Shown: positions 50,188 to 59,548, numbered from the stretch's first letter. The stretch is 64,000 nucleotides of DNA from Olavius algarvensis Delta 4 endosymbiont (GCA_905176665.1 CAJINA010000122.1:124001-188000); one strand, 5' to 3'. The notes: generated from the letters alone by a model not told the origin. Translations and numbers: made by a program.

Positions 50188-50847
50188 TTACCAGTCCCGG
50201 GCATGGCGGATGCCACCGAATTCAGATCCCATATACGCCCGGGTAAACGGTGAAAACACCATGTGGCTCAAACGGGTAAAGGGGATGGCCACCAGCATGA
50301 TCTCACCGGACACAATGTGCAGAATCGTCATCACCTGGTAGTTGAACCACTGGTGATACGCACAAATGCCGGTTAGAAAGGGCGCCGCCACGATTGCCAG
50401 AATGATGAAATCGGAGGCTGAAGTGACATACTGGACTTCCGGATTCTTCAATCGCCGGACCAGGAAGAAAATGCAGCCGCCCACCACCAGAAAGGCCATG
50501 ACATCCGCCAGGCCGTTGGGCAGCGCCAGCCAGCTGATACTCCAGGCCTCTTCCCACAGAATGATATGAGCCATCAGAAACAGCGGCGTGATCAGGAGGC
50601 ACAAGTGAAAGACAAAAGTCACCAGGGTCATCACGGGGTGTTTGCGCATGTTCAAAGTGGCAAAAGGCGTCAGCCAGTGCAGAATCGAGCGCAGGCTGTA
50701 TTTCCAGCTCATGTAGCTGAAGATCCACTTCTCCTTTTCGTTGACCAGCCGGATCATGTTGACCAGGCGGTACAAAGAGCCAAAGATGAATATGCAAAAT
50801 GCCACCCACACCAGGGGTCCGCTCACAAAATTGTAAACCTGATGCAT
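50188..50847 (-). CDS. tmcC: Tmc NarI-like membrane cytochrome b subunit
   Basis: A 219-residue membrane protein with five or six hydrophobic helices, related to the NarI/HdrE cytochrome b family. Histidines suitable for two b hemes are present (V-F-H-L-C-L, L-F-L-M-A-H, C-A-Y-H-Q-W, I-L-H-I-V-S-G-E). It links the periplasmic cytochrome to TmcB and may move electrons and protons across the membrane. ATG at 50847 (M-H-Q-V-Y-N-F-V-S-G) is chosen because GAGGAGG lies eight bases upstream. It follows tmcD by 14 bases. Confidence 0.93.
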   Translation of the reverse strand: MHQVYNFVSGPLVWVAFCIFIFGSLYRLVNMIRLVNEKEKWIFSYMSWKYSLRSILHWLTPFATLNMRKHPVMTLVTFVFHLCLLITPLFLMAHIILWEEAWSISWLALPNGLADVMAFLVVGGCIFFLVRRLKNPEVQYVTSASDFIILAIVAAPFLTGICAYHQWFNYQVMTILHIVSGEIMLVAIPFTRLSHMVFSPFTRAYMGSEFGGIRHARDW

Positions 50848-50861
50848 GTCGTCCTCCTCGC

Positions 50862-52124
50862 TTAGCTGGCAATTTCGGCAACGGGCACAACCCGCCGGAT
50901 ATAGTGGTCCCCTTCCACGGACCGTAGCAGCAGTTTGCTGCCGTCCGGGCTGAAAACCGGGTCCCACATGGTGTCGCAAGCCTGCGCCCACAACCGGTCA
51001 TTGACCAGGATGGTATATTTGCCGTTTCTCTCGACCCGGGCGGCCACATCCCGTCCATCCGGGCTGAACACCGGCTGCCAGGCCATATCAGCCGTGGTCC
51101 GCCAGACGGTTCCATCCACCGCCACATGCCAGTTGGAACCGTTTTTACCCAACACCGCCACCCGCTGACCATCCGGGCTGAACACCATATCGGTCACCAT
51201 CTCGGTAAAGGTGGCGGACCAGGGGACCTGGTCGACGGCGACCGTCCATTTCCCGAAAGCCGGGGCTACGATGGCAGCCAATTTCTGCCCGTCCGGGCTG
51301 AACTGCTGTTTCCACAACTGGACGAACTTGCGGTTCCACAGAGGTTGGCCGTCCGCAGCCAGGATCCATTTACCGGCCACCCGCACCGGCGCCACGACGG
51401 CACCGGTCGCCGGATTGAATACCGGTTCCCAGACGGCGGGATACGACTGGTCCCAGGCTTTCCCGTTTACTGCGATGGTATAGTCATACAGGCTGCGGCG
51501 TACTTCCGCGGCCAGCTGCTGGCCGTCGGCGCTGAGAGCCAGCCCCCATACGTTTACAAAGCGGCTGTCCCAGGCCCTTCCGTTGAGGGCCGCGGTAAAG
51601 GCGCCCTCCTGGAACTTGAGAATATCCGCTTCACCGATATCCGCAACTTGCACGGCAGCCGCCGTCGCCGTGCCGGCCGGATTGAAGACAAACGTGTTCA
51701 TATTAGCGAATTGTTCATCCCAGGGCGTATCATCGATAGACATGCAATAAGCCATCTCTGACTGTATGCAGGCACAGATGTGTTTGCCGTCGTCACTGAA
51801 CTGGGTATTCCAGAGGTAATCGTACTGGTTTTCCCAGGGACTGCCGTCGATGGCCAGGGTCCACTCTCCCATGTCCGCCACGATGGCCGTCAGGCGGCCG
51901 TCCGGTGAATACCGCAGATACCAGATCTTCTCATAGGTATCTTCCCAGGTGTTGCCGTTTTCACAAACCTGGAACTCACCTTCATCTATATTGACAATAG
52001 CCGCAACCCTTTCACCATCAGGGCTGGCCTGGGGTTCTTCAACCCAGGTGAATTGCGTCTGCCAGGGCCCCATGGCAATCTTTTTTTCACCCGGTTCCCA
52101 ATCCCAGCTGTCTGTAGCAGTCAT
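50862..52124 (-). CDS. tmcD: Tmc-associated beta-propeller protein
   Basis: A 420-residue WD40/TolB-like protein with about ten repeats of a unit carrying F-S-P-D-G-x-x-V followed by W-x-x-A-V-D-G. Each repeat probably forms one four-stranded blade, so the whole may be one large propeller or two small ones. No signal peptide or cofactor motif is visible, so it is likely cytoplasmic and structural. In Desulfovibrio a protein of this kind is part of the Tmc complex. It is the first gene of the set here. GAGGAGGGGCC precedes the ATG. Confidence 0.85.
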   Translation of the reverse strand: MTATDSWDWEPGEKKIAMGPWQTQFTWVEEPQASPDGERVAAIVNIDEGEFQVCENGNTWEDTYEKIWYLRYSPDGRLTAIVADMGEWTLAIDGSPWENQYDYLWNTQFSDDGKHICACIQSEMAYCMSIDDTPWDEQFANMNTFVFNPAGTATAAAVQVADIGEADILKFQEGAFTAALNGRAWDSRFVNVWGLALSADGQQLAAEVRRSLYDYTIAVNGKAWDQSYPAVWEPVFNPATGAVVAPVRVAGKWILAADGQPLWNRKFVQLWKQQFSPDGQKLAAIVAPAFGKWTVAVDQVPWSATFTEMVTDMVFSPDGQRVAVLGKNGSNWHVAVDGTVWRTTADMAWQPVFSPDGRDVAARVERNGKYTILVNDRLWAQACDTMWDPVFSPDGSKLLLRSVEGDHYIRRVVPVAEIAS

Positions 52125-52191
52125 GGCCCCTCCTCAGGGTCTGGTTTAAAGCAGTCAGCAAGCGTGCTGTTGTTTCAGTTTGGTGCCACCA

Positions 52192-52923
52192 TCACTTCAG
52201 CCGTGTTTCACCCAGCAGCAACCAGGCCCCGGCCGGTTCATCCAGTGGATAAACCGATATGGTCAGAGCGATTTTTTCATTACGGTCATTGGTTAAATAG
52301 ACATCATCCGCCCTCGGCACCGCAGGGTCCCCGAGGGCGCGTTTTTTAAAACTGGCCATCACCACCCGCAGCGAAACCGGGTGGAATACCTGTTCGATCC
52401 CCTGCCCAATGAGATCTCGTTCGGCGGACCCTACCATCTGGGCCCATTTCCGGTTGCCGCCCCAGATGTAAAAGTCCTTGTAGACCGCCGCCGGCACCGC
52501 CAGCTGGTGGACCAGTTGCAGCCGGGGCAGAAAGGTCTCCTGGAAATAGCGGCAATCCCCGCATTGTCCGCGGCAGTAAGTGGACGCGGAATCGCGGCCC
52601 ACAAAACAGACGTCCAGTTTGTTTTTATATACCGCGCAATCACGGCAGCCGTTGAGGTGATTGATGCTTTGAAAGTAATCCCAGCAACGCTGGATGGTAC
52701 GAAAATGGGGCGCCAGGGTGGTTAATTCGGCCAGTTCTGCGGGGATGTCCCGACCGCTGGTTTTGAGGAAGAAGATCAGATCCGGGGCCGCAATAGAGTA
52801 ATTGCGGCCTGTTCGTTGAGCGAGCAGCTTCCGAGACCGTATCCATAACCCGACGGTGTTGCGATTCACCCCGCAGATTGCGGCCACCTGGGCAACAGTC
52901 AGTATGTGTTGTTGATTTACCAC
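52192..52923 (-). CDS. Regulator with MerR-like HTH, cysteine cluster and PAS-like domain
   Basis: This 243-residue protein begins with a helix-turn-helix (V-A-Q-V-A-A-I-C-G-V-N-R-N-T-V-G-L-W-I) of the MerR/excisionase type. A central segment (about 90-130) holds six cysteines, as C-R-D-C, then C, then C-R-G-Q-C-G-D-C. The C-terminal ~110 residues look like a PAS domain (A-A-V-Y-K-D-F-Y-I-W-G-G-N). The cysteine cluster could bind a metal or Fe-S centre and sense redox. The start is GTG. It lies 67 bases upstream of tmcD on the same strand, so it probably controls the tmc operon. Confidence 0.8.
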   Translation of the reverse strand: MVNQQHILTVAQVAAICGVNRNTVGLWIRSRKLLAQRTGRNYSIAAPDLIFFLKTSGRDIPAELAELTTLAPHFRTIQRCWDYFQSINHLNGCRDCAVYKNKLDVCFVGRDSASTYCRGQCGDCRYFQETFLPRLQLVHQLAVPAAVYKDFYIWGGNRKWAQMVGSAERDLIGQGIEQVFHPVSLRVVMASFKKRALGDPAVPRADDVYLTNDRNEKIALTISVYPLDEPAGAWLLLGETRLK

Positions 52924-52956
52924 AAACAGTCCATTTTAAATTGGCAAATCGACTTT

Positions 52957-52977
52957 TTGACTATTAGAAATTGTCAA
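52957..52977. promoter_or_regulatory. Inverted repeat overlapping a -35 element upstream of the tmc regulator
   Basis: TTGAC (52957-52961) and GTCAA (52973-52977) are 11 bases apart in an AT-rich stretch 34 bases before the regulator start codon. The right half forms a TTGACA on the minus strand, but no good -10 follows at 17 bases. Possible autoregulatory operator. Confidence 0.3.
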
Positions 52978-53174
52978 GCTTCGGTTTTGCAACGAACTTA
53001 TGGTCCAATTACATCACGGAGCAGGAAATCGTCAAGTGAAAAGTGGCCGTTCCGCTTCCTTTTGGGACTGCCCGGACATAGGTCCGCTAAGATGGTGAGT
53101 TGGATACAGTAGGTTTTCAGCAGGTTAATTGCGAAGACCAATCCCGGTCGGTCGCGCTAAAAAGTGAATCGGGC

Positions 53175-55103
53175 TCAATCTGCCACTGGGGCCTTGTAAA
53201 CCCGCGGAATGCGCACGGTAAAGGTAGTCTGTTCGCCGGGGCTGGATTCGACGTTGATGGAACCGCCGTGCTGGGCGATGATTTCCCGGGCAAGGTACAG
53301 GCCGAACCCGGTTCCCCGGGGGCCCTTTGATGAGAAAAAGAGCGTGAACATCTTCTCCCGGGTTTCCGGTTCGATGCCGGTTCCGTTGTCGACAACCCGC
53401 AGAACCACATCCCCAGGTTCGGTCTCGATTTCAATCCGGACGACATGGGCCTGTTTGGTAAGATCATCCCGGCAGGCGTCCAGGGCATTTTCAATAATGC
53501 TGATCAGGGCGGACTGCAAAGCCAACGCATCTACCTGGAATTCACCGGCCGCGGCCGGGAGCTCCTTAATGAAGGTCACCCCGGTATTGACGAACTGCGG
53601 TGCAACCAGTTCAGCCAGTTCGGCCACAAACCCCTCGACCGGTATCTGCGCGGTGCGCAGCGGGCGATCCTTGGCATAGTACAAGATATCGAGAAACAGT
53701 TTCTGAATCCGCTCCGCCATGGTCTGGACGGCCTCTACCCCGGAAGACACCTTCTCCTCATCCTGCTGGTTTAAACCGGATGTCAGCAGGTACACGCCGG
53801 CATCCAGACCGGTCAGGATGCCTTTGATGCCGTGCGAAATGGAACCGATCATCATGCCGAGCGAAGCCAGATGGTCCTGCAGTTTACGAATCTGGGTAAT
53901 ATCGGTGGCCATCTCCATAACCTGGGCGATGTTGCCGGCCCCGTCGAAAATCGGAGCCGTGGAGACCAGGACATTGATCTGCCGGCCGGAGTTGGCGGTT
54001 ACCACCATTTCAGCCTGATGCGACTGGCCATCCTGAAACGTCTGGGCCACCGGGCAATCTTCGCAGACCGCCTCCCGGCTGCGATAGACCTGGAAACAAT
54101 GTTCGCCGGGGCGCTGCCCGAAGGTTTCCTTGAACTGGCGGTTGACAGCGGTCAGATGGAAATCTCGATCCTGGACGGTGATATAGCAGGGCACTTCGTC
54201 AAATAGCTGCTGGTAGCGCTGGCGACTGCTGCGCAGTTCTTCCTGCAGTCGCTGCACTTCGGAAATATCCGTGGATATCTCCAGAACCAGTTCCAATTCG
54301 CCGGACGTGCTTTTTATTGGGGCGGTGTGTACGATCACCGGGAATTGGCTGCCGTCGGCATATTGGATGGTTTCTTTCTGCCGCTGTCCCTGTCCGGATG
54401 CAAACGTTTTGGCCACCGGGCAGTCGGTCCCGTCCGCTGCCACCGAACTGTAAATCGCCCAGCTGTCCTTTCCGGTTTTATCGCCCAATCGGGTTTTATA
54501 CAGCTCGTTGGCTGCCAGGACTTTCAAATGCCGGTTGTGGATGGAGACGAAACAAGGCATTTCATTAAAATAGCGAATGCCGCCTTCGAGATCGCCGGCG
54601 ATATCCAAAATAGCCGCAGACAGGCCGTCTACCGCCTGTCCCAGGGCCGCAAGGCGTTCTAGTTCCACCAAGCGGGCCGACTTTTCCGCCACCAGATTTT
54701 CGAGATTTTCCGTATATGCCTTGAGTTGCCGGCGCATACCCAGGCGGTCGTTGGCCCTTTTGAGCGCAATTTCCAACACATCGTCATTGATGGGCTTGGT
54801 GACGAAATCGGTTGCTTCCAGTTTAAGACTCTGAATGGCCAGCTCCATATCCCCATGCCCGGTGATCATGATCACTTCCGTTTCCGGGTCCTGGGCCTTG
54901 ATGGCCTTTAGCAGGGCAATCCCATCCATGCCTGGCATTTTTATATCGGTCAGGACGATGGAGGGACGATGCTGTTCGAACAAAGCCAGAGCGCGATTAC
55001 CGTTTTCCGCCTTGAACACCGTGTAACCGATGTCTTCAAGGGAAATCCCGAGAACCTTCCGGATGCCTTCTTCATCGTCCACGAGCAGGATAGTGTTGTC
55101 CAT
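53175..55103 (-). CDS. Hybrid histidine kinase: receiver-PAS-PAS-kinase
   Basis: A 642-residue sensor kinase. In order there is an N-terminal receiver (about 1-120, D-D-E-E and T-D-I-K-M-P), a coiled coil, two PAS domains (about 180-290 and 300-410), a dimerisation domain with the His in S-I-S-H-G-I-K-G (~432), and a HATPase domain with E-N-A-L-D-A, D-N-G-T-G-I and G-T-G-F-G-L-Y. Both PAS domains carry a C-P-V-A-x-T-F motif preceded by a further residue pattern (T-D-C-P and C-E-D-C-P), suggesting a redox or metal role. It lies 25 bases after the response regulator gene. Confidence 0.92.
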   Translation of the reverse strand: MDNTILLVDDEEGIRKVLGISLEDIGYTVFKAENGNRALALFEQHRPSIVLTDIKMPGMDGIALLKAIKAQDPETEVIMITGHGDMELAIQSLKLEATDFVTKPINDDVLEIALKRANDRLGMRRQLKAYTENLENLVAEKSARLVELERLAALGQAVDGLSAAILDIAGDLEGGIRYFNEMPCFVSIHNRHLKVLAANELYKTRLGDKTGKDSWAIYSSVAADGTDCPVAKTFASGQGQRQKETIQYADGSQFPVIVHTAPIKSTSGELELVLEISTDISEVQRLQEELRSSRQRYQQLFDEVPCYITVQDRDFHLTAVNRQFKETFGQRPGEHCFQVYRSREAVCEDCPVAQTFQDGQSHQAEMVVTANSGRQINVLVSTAPIFDGAGNIAQVMEMATDITQIRKLQDHLASLGMMIGSISHGIKGILTGLDAGVYLLTSGLNQQDEEKVSSGVEAVQTMAERIQKLFLDILYYAKDRPLRTAQIPVEGFVAELAELVAPQFVNTGVTFIKELPAAAGEFQVDALALQSALISIIENALDACRDDLTKQAHVVRIEIETEPGDVVLRVVDNGTGIEPETREKMFTLFFSSKGPRGTGFGLYLAREIIAQHGGSINVESSPGEQTTFTVRIPRVYKAPVAD

Positions 55104-55128
55104 TTGGGATTGCGCTCCGTTCAAAACA

Positions 55129-55533
55129 TCAGGCGCCCGGCTCCAATATCGTCCGGATCGCTTTGAGCAGGTCTTTATGGTTGACCGGTTTTTCGAAATA
55201 AGCCGCCGGCAGGGGAACCCGTCCGCTCGTACCCGCATTGAGCATCTTTAGATAATGATAAAAAGAGGCCTGTTTCACCCCGGAAAGCATGATGACCGGA
55301 ATGGAGGCCAGCCCGGGGTCCATCCGCAGCTGCCGGTAGGTCTGTGGGCCGCCTTCCCCGGGCATCATCACATCCAGGATGATCAGGTCGGGCGTGATCT
55401 CACGAGCCTTGCGCAACCCTTCACGGCCGTCGCGCGTCACATGGGGTTGATAACCACTGGTTTCCAGCAACGTTTTCAGAAAAATTCTCATATCCATTTC
55501 GTCATCAACGATGAGAACCTTTCCTTTTTCCAC
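55129..55533 (-). CDS. Response regulator, Rrf1-like position
   Basis: A 134-residue single receiver domain. D-D-E (~11), the phospho-acceptor in I-L-D-V-M-M-P (~54) and the conserved lysine in F-E-K-P (~114) are present. Between helix 4 and strand 5 there is a short insertion (F-Y-H-Y-L-K-M-L-N-A-G-T-S-G-R-V-P-L-P). GTG at 55533 is taken as start because AGGGGGAG lies six bases upstream. In Desulfovibrio vulgaris a receiver-only protein, Rrf1, follows hmcF; here a similar protein follows after two extra genes. The partner kinase is directly downstream. Confidence 0.88.
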   Translation of the reverse strand: MEKGKVLIVDDEMDMRIFLKTLLETSGYQPHVTRDGREGLRKAREITPDLIILDVMMPGEGGPQTYRQLRMDPGLASIPVIMLSGVKQASFYHYLKMLNAGTSGRVPLPAAYFEKPVNHKDLLKAIRTILEPGA

Positions 55534-55608
55534 GGTTTGCTCCCCCTTAAAAGGCAAGGCCGCCCCGCGTTTCAGAAAACCAACGGGCCGGCCTTGGGAA
55601 GTTAAAGC

Positions 55609-56526
55609 TTAGGCTACTTTATCGGGGTGGTTTACGCTGGCAACGGGACAGGCGGCCCGCAGCACCACCTGTTCCACGGTGCTGCCGAGTTCCGCATCTT
55701 CCAGATCAACTTCCCGGGTATGGTGGGCCATCACGACGAGGTCGGCCTGTTTGTCACGCGCAAACTTAAGAATTTCAACGTAGGGCGTACCCTCCCAGAT
55801 CTCGATGTCAACGTTGTCGTACCCTTCCAGTTTGGGCATATACTTTTTTTCTATCTTTTCCCGGGCGGCGGCCACCTGCGATTCGATCTCCGCCTGGCTT
55901 TTCATCTGGCCGGCACTGCCGGCGGTGATATCCGCGGCATGAAACACGTGCAGCTTGGCTCCCACGGTCCTGGCCAGCTTAGCAGCCCAGAGAAACGCCG
56001 ATTCAGAGGCTTTGGAGAAATCGGTTCCAATCACAATGCTTGAAAACAGCTTCCAGCAGGTTGTGCAGGGACGGCTGATGATCACTACGGGGCAGCGGGC
56101 GGCCTTGGCGACTTTCTGCATGGTGCTGCCAACCACGTCCCGGTAACGGCTGGCGCCCACATCCTCCTGGCGGGTGTGCGCCCCCATAATGATCATATCG
56201 ATATTTTCCTGGCGCGCCTTGCGCAGGATTTCCCGGGCGGGGGTCCCGATGGCAGTTTCAATGACCGCATTTTCGCTGTCTTCCAGCAGGCCGTTGTAGG
56301 TATTTTTCAGTTCTTCTTCTACCCAGGCGACATAATCCGGGTCGGCATGTTCGGTTTCACCGGTCCGCATGTCTTTTACATAGGGACTGAACCCGTGGCT
56401 CGGCAACCCCAGCACATGGAAAATGTGGAGTTTAGCATCCCACTTCAGTTCGAGATCAAACGCAACCTTGGCGGCGTTGTCACACGTCGGGGAGCCGGTG
56501 GTGGCAAACAATAACTTTTTAAACAT
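55609..56526 (-). CDS. Tandem universal stress protein (UspA)
   Basis: A 305-residue cytoplasmic protein with two UspA domains (about 1-150 and 155-300). The first begins K-K-L-L-F-A-T-T-G-S and has I-I-M-G-A-H-T-R; the second has I-V-I-G-T-D-F-S-K-A-S-E and L-V-V-M-A-H-H-T-R. The nucleotide-binding G-x-x-x-x-x-x-x-x-G-[ST] loop is partly visible in the first domain (V-G-S-T-M-Q) and in the second (L-G-S-T-V-E). CAGGAGG lies five bases before the ATG. It lies between the hmc genes and the two-component pair. Confidence 0.92.
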   Translation of the reverse strand: MFKKLLFATTGSPTCDNAAKVAFDLELKWDAKLHIFHVLGLPSHGFSPYVKDMRTGETEHADPDYVAWVEEELKNTYNGLLEDSENAVIETAIGTPAREILRKARQENIDMIIMGAHTRQEDVGASRYRDVVGSTMQKVAKAARCPVVIISRPCTTCWKLFSSIVIGTDFSKASESAFLWAAKLARTVGAKLHVFHAADITAGSAGQMKSQAEIESQVAAAREKIEKKYMPKLEGYDNVDIEIWEGTPYVEILKFARDKQADLVVMAHHTREVDLEDAELGSTVEQVVLRAACPVASVNHPDKVA

Positions 56527-56556
56527 GACTGACCTCCTGAAGAACTGTTAGCTCGA

Positions 56557-57087
56557 CTAAATGTTGCATTGCTCCGGCAGACTGTGAAAGCTCAATTCCC
56601 AGATAATAGCTTCCATGTATTCGAACAGGTTGTAGACCGTTTCAAATTCGAACACATCCATCTTATCCCCGAATATCACGTGCCGTAAGCGTCCCAGGTA
56701 CACAGGGATATCGAGCAGATGCGCGACTTGAATCGATCGGATATCCTGGGCTTCACCACCACTGCGCCCCTGAAAGGCATTGTAGATTTCAAGGCGCGGT
56801 TCACCCGGGAAACCTATCATTTCAACAGTTTTTCCCATCTCCAGACAGTCGATGCCGGGATAGGCGCATCCGTCGGGTGGGCACTGGTTGAACTGATCAA
56901 TAAGGTTGGCACTGAACTCATTCAGCTCGGCATATGCCGGATGCGTCTCCAACATCCGAAAAAAGCTTCTGAGTGTATAATCATCCGCCAGGGTAACCCC
57001 TGCGTTGAGATACTTGAGAGGATCCTTGACAACCGTCTTGTGGTTGTCCTCCAGGGAGCCGTCTGCCTTGAGCAGTATAGTGTTCAT
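56557..57087 (-). CDS. Conserved-looking protein of unknown function in hmc locus
   Basis: A 176-residue soluble protein with no signal peptide or membrane helix. It is acidic and mostly helical, with a cysteine pair region C-P-P-D-G-C-A-Y-P-G-I-D-C (about 69-81) that could hold a metal. The C-terminal part is rich in aromatics (Y-N-L-F-E-Y-M-E-A-I-I-W-E-L-S-F). I do not recognise the family. It starts 104 bases after hmcF and ends 31 bases before the UspA gene, so it is probably transcribed with them. A hairpin lies in the gap to hmcF. Confidence 0.65.
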   Translation of the reverse strand: MNTILLKADGSLEDNHKTVVKDPLKYLNAGVTLADDYTLRSFFRMLETHPAYAELNEFSANLIDQFNQCPPDGCAYPGIDCLEMGKTVEMIGFPGEPRLEIYNAFQGRSGGEAQDIRSIQVAHLLDIPVYLGRLRHVIFGDKMDVFEFETVYNLFEYMEAIIWELSFHSLPEQCNI

Positions 57088-57136
57088 GATACCCCAATGC
57101 CCTGGAAAAAGCCAGTATCAAGACCGGCTACCCGAT

Positions 57137-57169
57137 CCGGCGGCAACCACGATATGGGTTTGCCGCCGG
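57137..57169 (-). other. Intra-operon hairpin after hmcF
   Basis: CCGGCGGCAA (57137-57146) and TTGCCGCCGG (57160-57169) form a perfect 10-bp stem with a 13-base loop, 22 bases beyond the hmcF stop codon. There is no T-run, so it may protect the 3' end of hmc mRNA or slow transcription rather than end it. Confidence 0.6.
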
Positions 57170-57190
57170 TTCCCCACGGGTAAAAACGGT

Positions 57191-58576
57191 CTACTCCTCG
57201 GGCGGCTTTAAATGCTCCGGGACAATCATCATTTTGATCAACAGCGGTTTCAAAAATGACCAGCGGATGCCGATTTCGTATACCTCCTCCAGGTCACGGA
57301 TGGCGTCCCAGCAGTTGTGGCAGGGTGCCACGACCAGTTTGCAGCCCGTTTCCAGGATCTGGTCCCGTTTCATCTTCAACCCGATATTACGCTCCGGGCG
57401 ATAACGCCCGATACCGTTCATGCCGCCACCGCCGCCGCAGCAGTAATTGTGCTCTTTGCAGGGCTTCATTTCCACGAAGTCTTCGGCAATATAACTCATG
57501 ATCTCCCGGGCGGCATCTTTCAGGCCTGCATTCCGGATATAGTTACAGGAATCCTGGTAGGTCACCGGTTCCTTGATCTTTTTGGCGGGATCGATCTTGA
57601 TTTTGCCTTCCCGCAGGGCTTCCGCCACCCACTCCACATAATGGAAACTGGGTACCGGCGTCTGCCCCGACTTGATGCCGGCCCAGTAGGGGCCTTCAAT
57701 AACCGTCGCGCGGTAAGCGTGGCCGCATTCGGTGACCACCATCCGCTTGGGCTTGAGCCGGTTCATGGCATCGTAGACCGATTCCACCTGCATTTTGCAG
57801 GCTTCCCAGTCTCCGGCGAACATAGCCAGACTGGTCTCCTCCCAGCCCTCTGACGGAACCGTCCAGTTCTCTCCGGCCATGTGGAACAGGATCGCGGCCT
57901 CGGCTAGATCTTCCGGATAATGCTTGGGTTCCCGGGCATTGACCGTGTACATGATGTCCGCATTCGGCTTATCCACCGGAATTTCCAACCCCGGGTAGTC
58001 GTCTTCGTACTCCTCTGCCATCCACTCGCAGGTTTCGACCCAGTCTTCGGTGGTCACGTCCATCTGGGCGCGGTAGATGCGGTGCATGCCGGCCCCGATC
58101 TTGAGCTCCCAGGGCACGAAACCCTGGCCATATAAAAGGCCACGCAGGTAACCGAACATGATCCCCATATCGATCCCGAAGGGGCAGTATGTCCCGCAGC
58201 GGTTACAGCAGGAGCATTTCGACCAGGCCGTGTCCATGCAGTAATGCATGAACTCGTTGCTGACCTTGCCCTGACGTTTGACGATTTCCCCCAGGGTGCT
58301 CTGGATCTTGTACGAGGGCACCTGCTTGGGGTCTTTACCGTTTACGGTGTAGAGGTAGCAGCTGTCCGCACACATCCCGCAGTGGGCGCAGATCTCCAGC
58401 CAGGTCTTCATCCGGGATTTGAACGTATTTTTGAGGGCGGTCTGGATCTTGGCGTGATCTATGTCCAGATGTTTCATCTCCTCGTAGTAGAGCTTGCCGC
58501 TCTTGTCGTTCAAAAGCGCCTGGAGTTCCTCTTTGGTATTTACCGTCTTTTTGTTACAAAGTGTGCCTTCACCCAT
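57191..58576 (-). CDS. hmcF: Hmc complex HdrD-like iron-sulfur subunit
   Basis: A 461-residue cytoplasmic subunit of the Hmc complex, related to HdrD and to TmcB. It has two ferredoxin-type motifs, [11 protein letters not shown] (~67) and [12 protein letters not shown] (~130), and CCG-type cysteine-rich modules with T-E-C-G-H-A, C-C-G-G-G-G-G and A-P-C-H-N-C-W. It probably delivers electrons from the membrane to a cytoplasmic acceptor. ATG at 58576 is chosen over GTG at 58591 because GGGA lies nine bases upstream. It follows hmcE by 75 bases. Confidence 0.93.
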   Translation of the reverse strand: MGEGTLCNKKTVNTKEELQALLNDKSGKLYYEEMKHLDIDHAKIQTALKNTFKSRMKTWLEICAHCGMCADSCYLYTVNGKDPKQVPSYKIQSTLGEIVKRQGKVSNEFMHYCMDTAWSKCSCCNRCGTYCPFGIDMGIMFGYLRGLLYGQGFVPWELKIGAGMHRIYRAQMDVTTEDWVETCEWMAEEYEDDYPGLEIPVDKPNADIMYTVNAREPKHYPEDLAEAAILFHMAGENWTVPSEGWEETSLAMFAGDWEACKMQVESVYDAMNRLKPKRMVVTECGHAYRATVIEGPYWAGIKSGQTPVPSFHYVEWVAEALREGKIKIDPAKKIKEPVTYQDSCNYIRNAGLKDAAREIMSYIAEDFVEMKPCKEHNYCCGGGGGMNGIGRYRPERNIGLKMKRDQILETGCKLVVAPCHNCWDAIRDLEEVYEIGIRWSFLKPLLIKMMIVPEHLKPPEE

Positions 58577-58651
58577 TTGATTCGTTCCCACTTGTTATAG
58601 TTGTTAACGTATGCGCGCGCCATTCGCTGGTTGGCGGCGCATACCCATATG

Positions 58652-59329
58652 TTACCATACCATTCCACGGCCCTTCATGCCACCGCGCTTGATGCCGAAA
58701 TCCATGCCGAGCTGGGCCCGGGACATAAAAAACAGGACGAAATGGGACAGCTTGGTGAACGGAATAGCGATCAGGAAAACCTCGCCGCTCAAAATGTGCG
58801 AAATCAGCCAGAACTGGTAGTTACCGATGTGGTGGTAGGCCAATAGACCGGTTATAAAGGGCGCCACGGCGATGGCCAGCACCAGCAGGTCATACCCGGT
58901 CGTCAGGATCCTGACCTCCGGCAGCGCAAAACGCCGCAGGAGGATAAGCAGGGCTGCCAGCAACATCAAGATGGTCATGACATCGGTGACCGGTTCCGGC
59001 AAGGTCGGCAAACTGAAGCCCCAGCGTTCTTTCAGGATCAGGTTGTGCGCCAGTAAAAACACCGGTGTCACCAGCAGGCCGATATGAAAGACGAACACCA
59101 TGACGGTAAACGCCGCGTTCTGCCGCCAGCTGTAAGTGCCAAAAGGGATCAGCCAGGCGACAATGGAGCGGATGGCGCCCTTGGCCCCGGCCGCCGGAAA
59201 GTCCCGGTAGGCCACGCGGTCCAGATTCCAGGCGAGGCCCTTGATGTAGAGCACCGCCCTGACGATAACACCGATGAAAAAGATTAGAAACGCAATCCAT
59301 GCCAACGGCCCGGTTACAAATTCGTACAT
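58652..59329 (-). CDS. hmcE: Hmc complex NarI-like membrane cytochrome b subunit
   Basis: A 225-residue membrane protein with six hydrophobic helices, paralogous to TmcC. Both start with the same pattern (Y-E-F-V-T-G-P-L-A-W-I-A-F here, Y-N-F-V-S-G-P-L-V-W-V-A-F in TmcC). Histidines in V-F-H-I-G-L-L, L-A-H-N-L, Y-H-H-I-G-N and S-H-I-L-S-G-E are candidates for b-heme ligands. It transfers electrons between the quinone or NrfD-like part and HmcF. Confidence 0.93.
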   Translation of the reverse strand: MYEFVTGPLAWIAFLIFFIGVIVRAVLYIKGLAWNLDRVAYRDFPAAGAKGAIRSIVAWLIPFGTYSWRQNAAFTVMVFVFHIGLLVTPVFLLAHNLILKERWGFSLPTLPEPVTDVMTILMLLAALLILLRRFALPEVRILTTGYDLLVLAIAVAPFITGLLAYHHIGNYQFWLISHILSGEVFLIAIPFTKLSHFVLFFMSRAQLGMDFGIKRGGMKGRGMVW

Positions 59330-59392
59330 TTTATTCTCCTTACATCCACAAGATGCTGCCGTGATAAGTAATCTTGATTGTCGGGACCCGTA

Positions 59393-59524
59393 TCAGTCGT
59401 CGTCGCGACTGGTCAGAAAACGCCAGAAACCGATCACAGCGATCAACCAGAGTCCCATCAGCACATAGACCACGGCCTTGGTGTGCACCATAAAATCCTG
59501 CAGGGTATAAAAAACCTGTTCCAT
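59393..59524 (-). CDS. hmcD: Hmc complex small membrane subunit
   Basis: A 43-residue protein (M-E-Q-V-F-Y-T-L-Q-D-F) with one transmembrane helix (V-V-Y-V-L-M-G-L-W-L-I-A-V-I-G-F) and a charged tail ending R-D-D-D. Size, position between hmcC and hmcE, and a ribosome site (AAAAGGAT) identify it as the counterpart of the ~47-residue HmcD of Desulfovibrio. Its role is probably structural. It is easily overlooked because of its length. Confidence 0.85.
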   Translation of the reverse strand: MEQVFYTLQDFMVHTKAVVYVLMGLWLIAVIGFWRFLTSRDDD

Positions 59525-59548
59525 TGGTTGTATCCTTTTAGGTAATAA

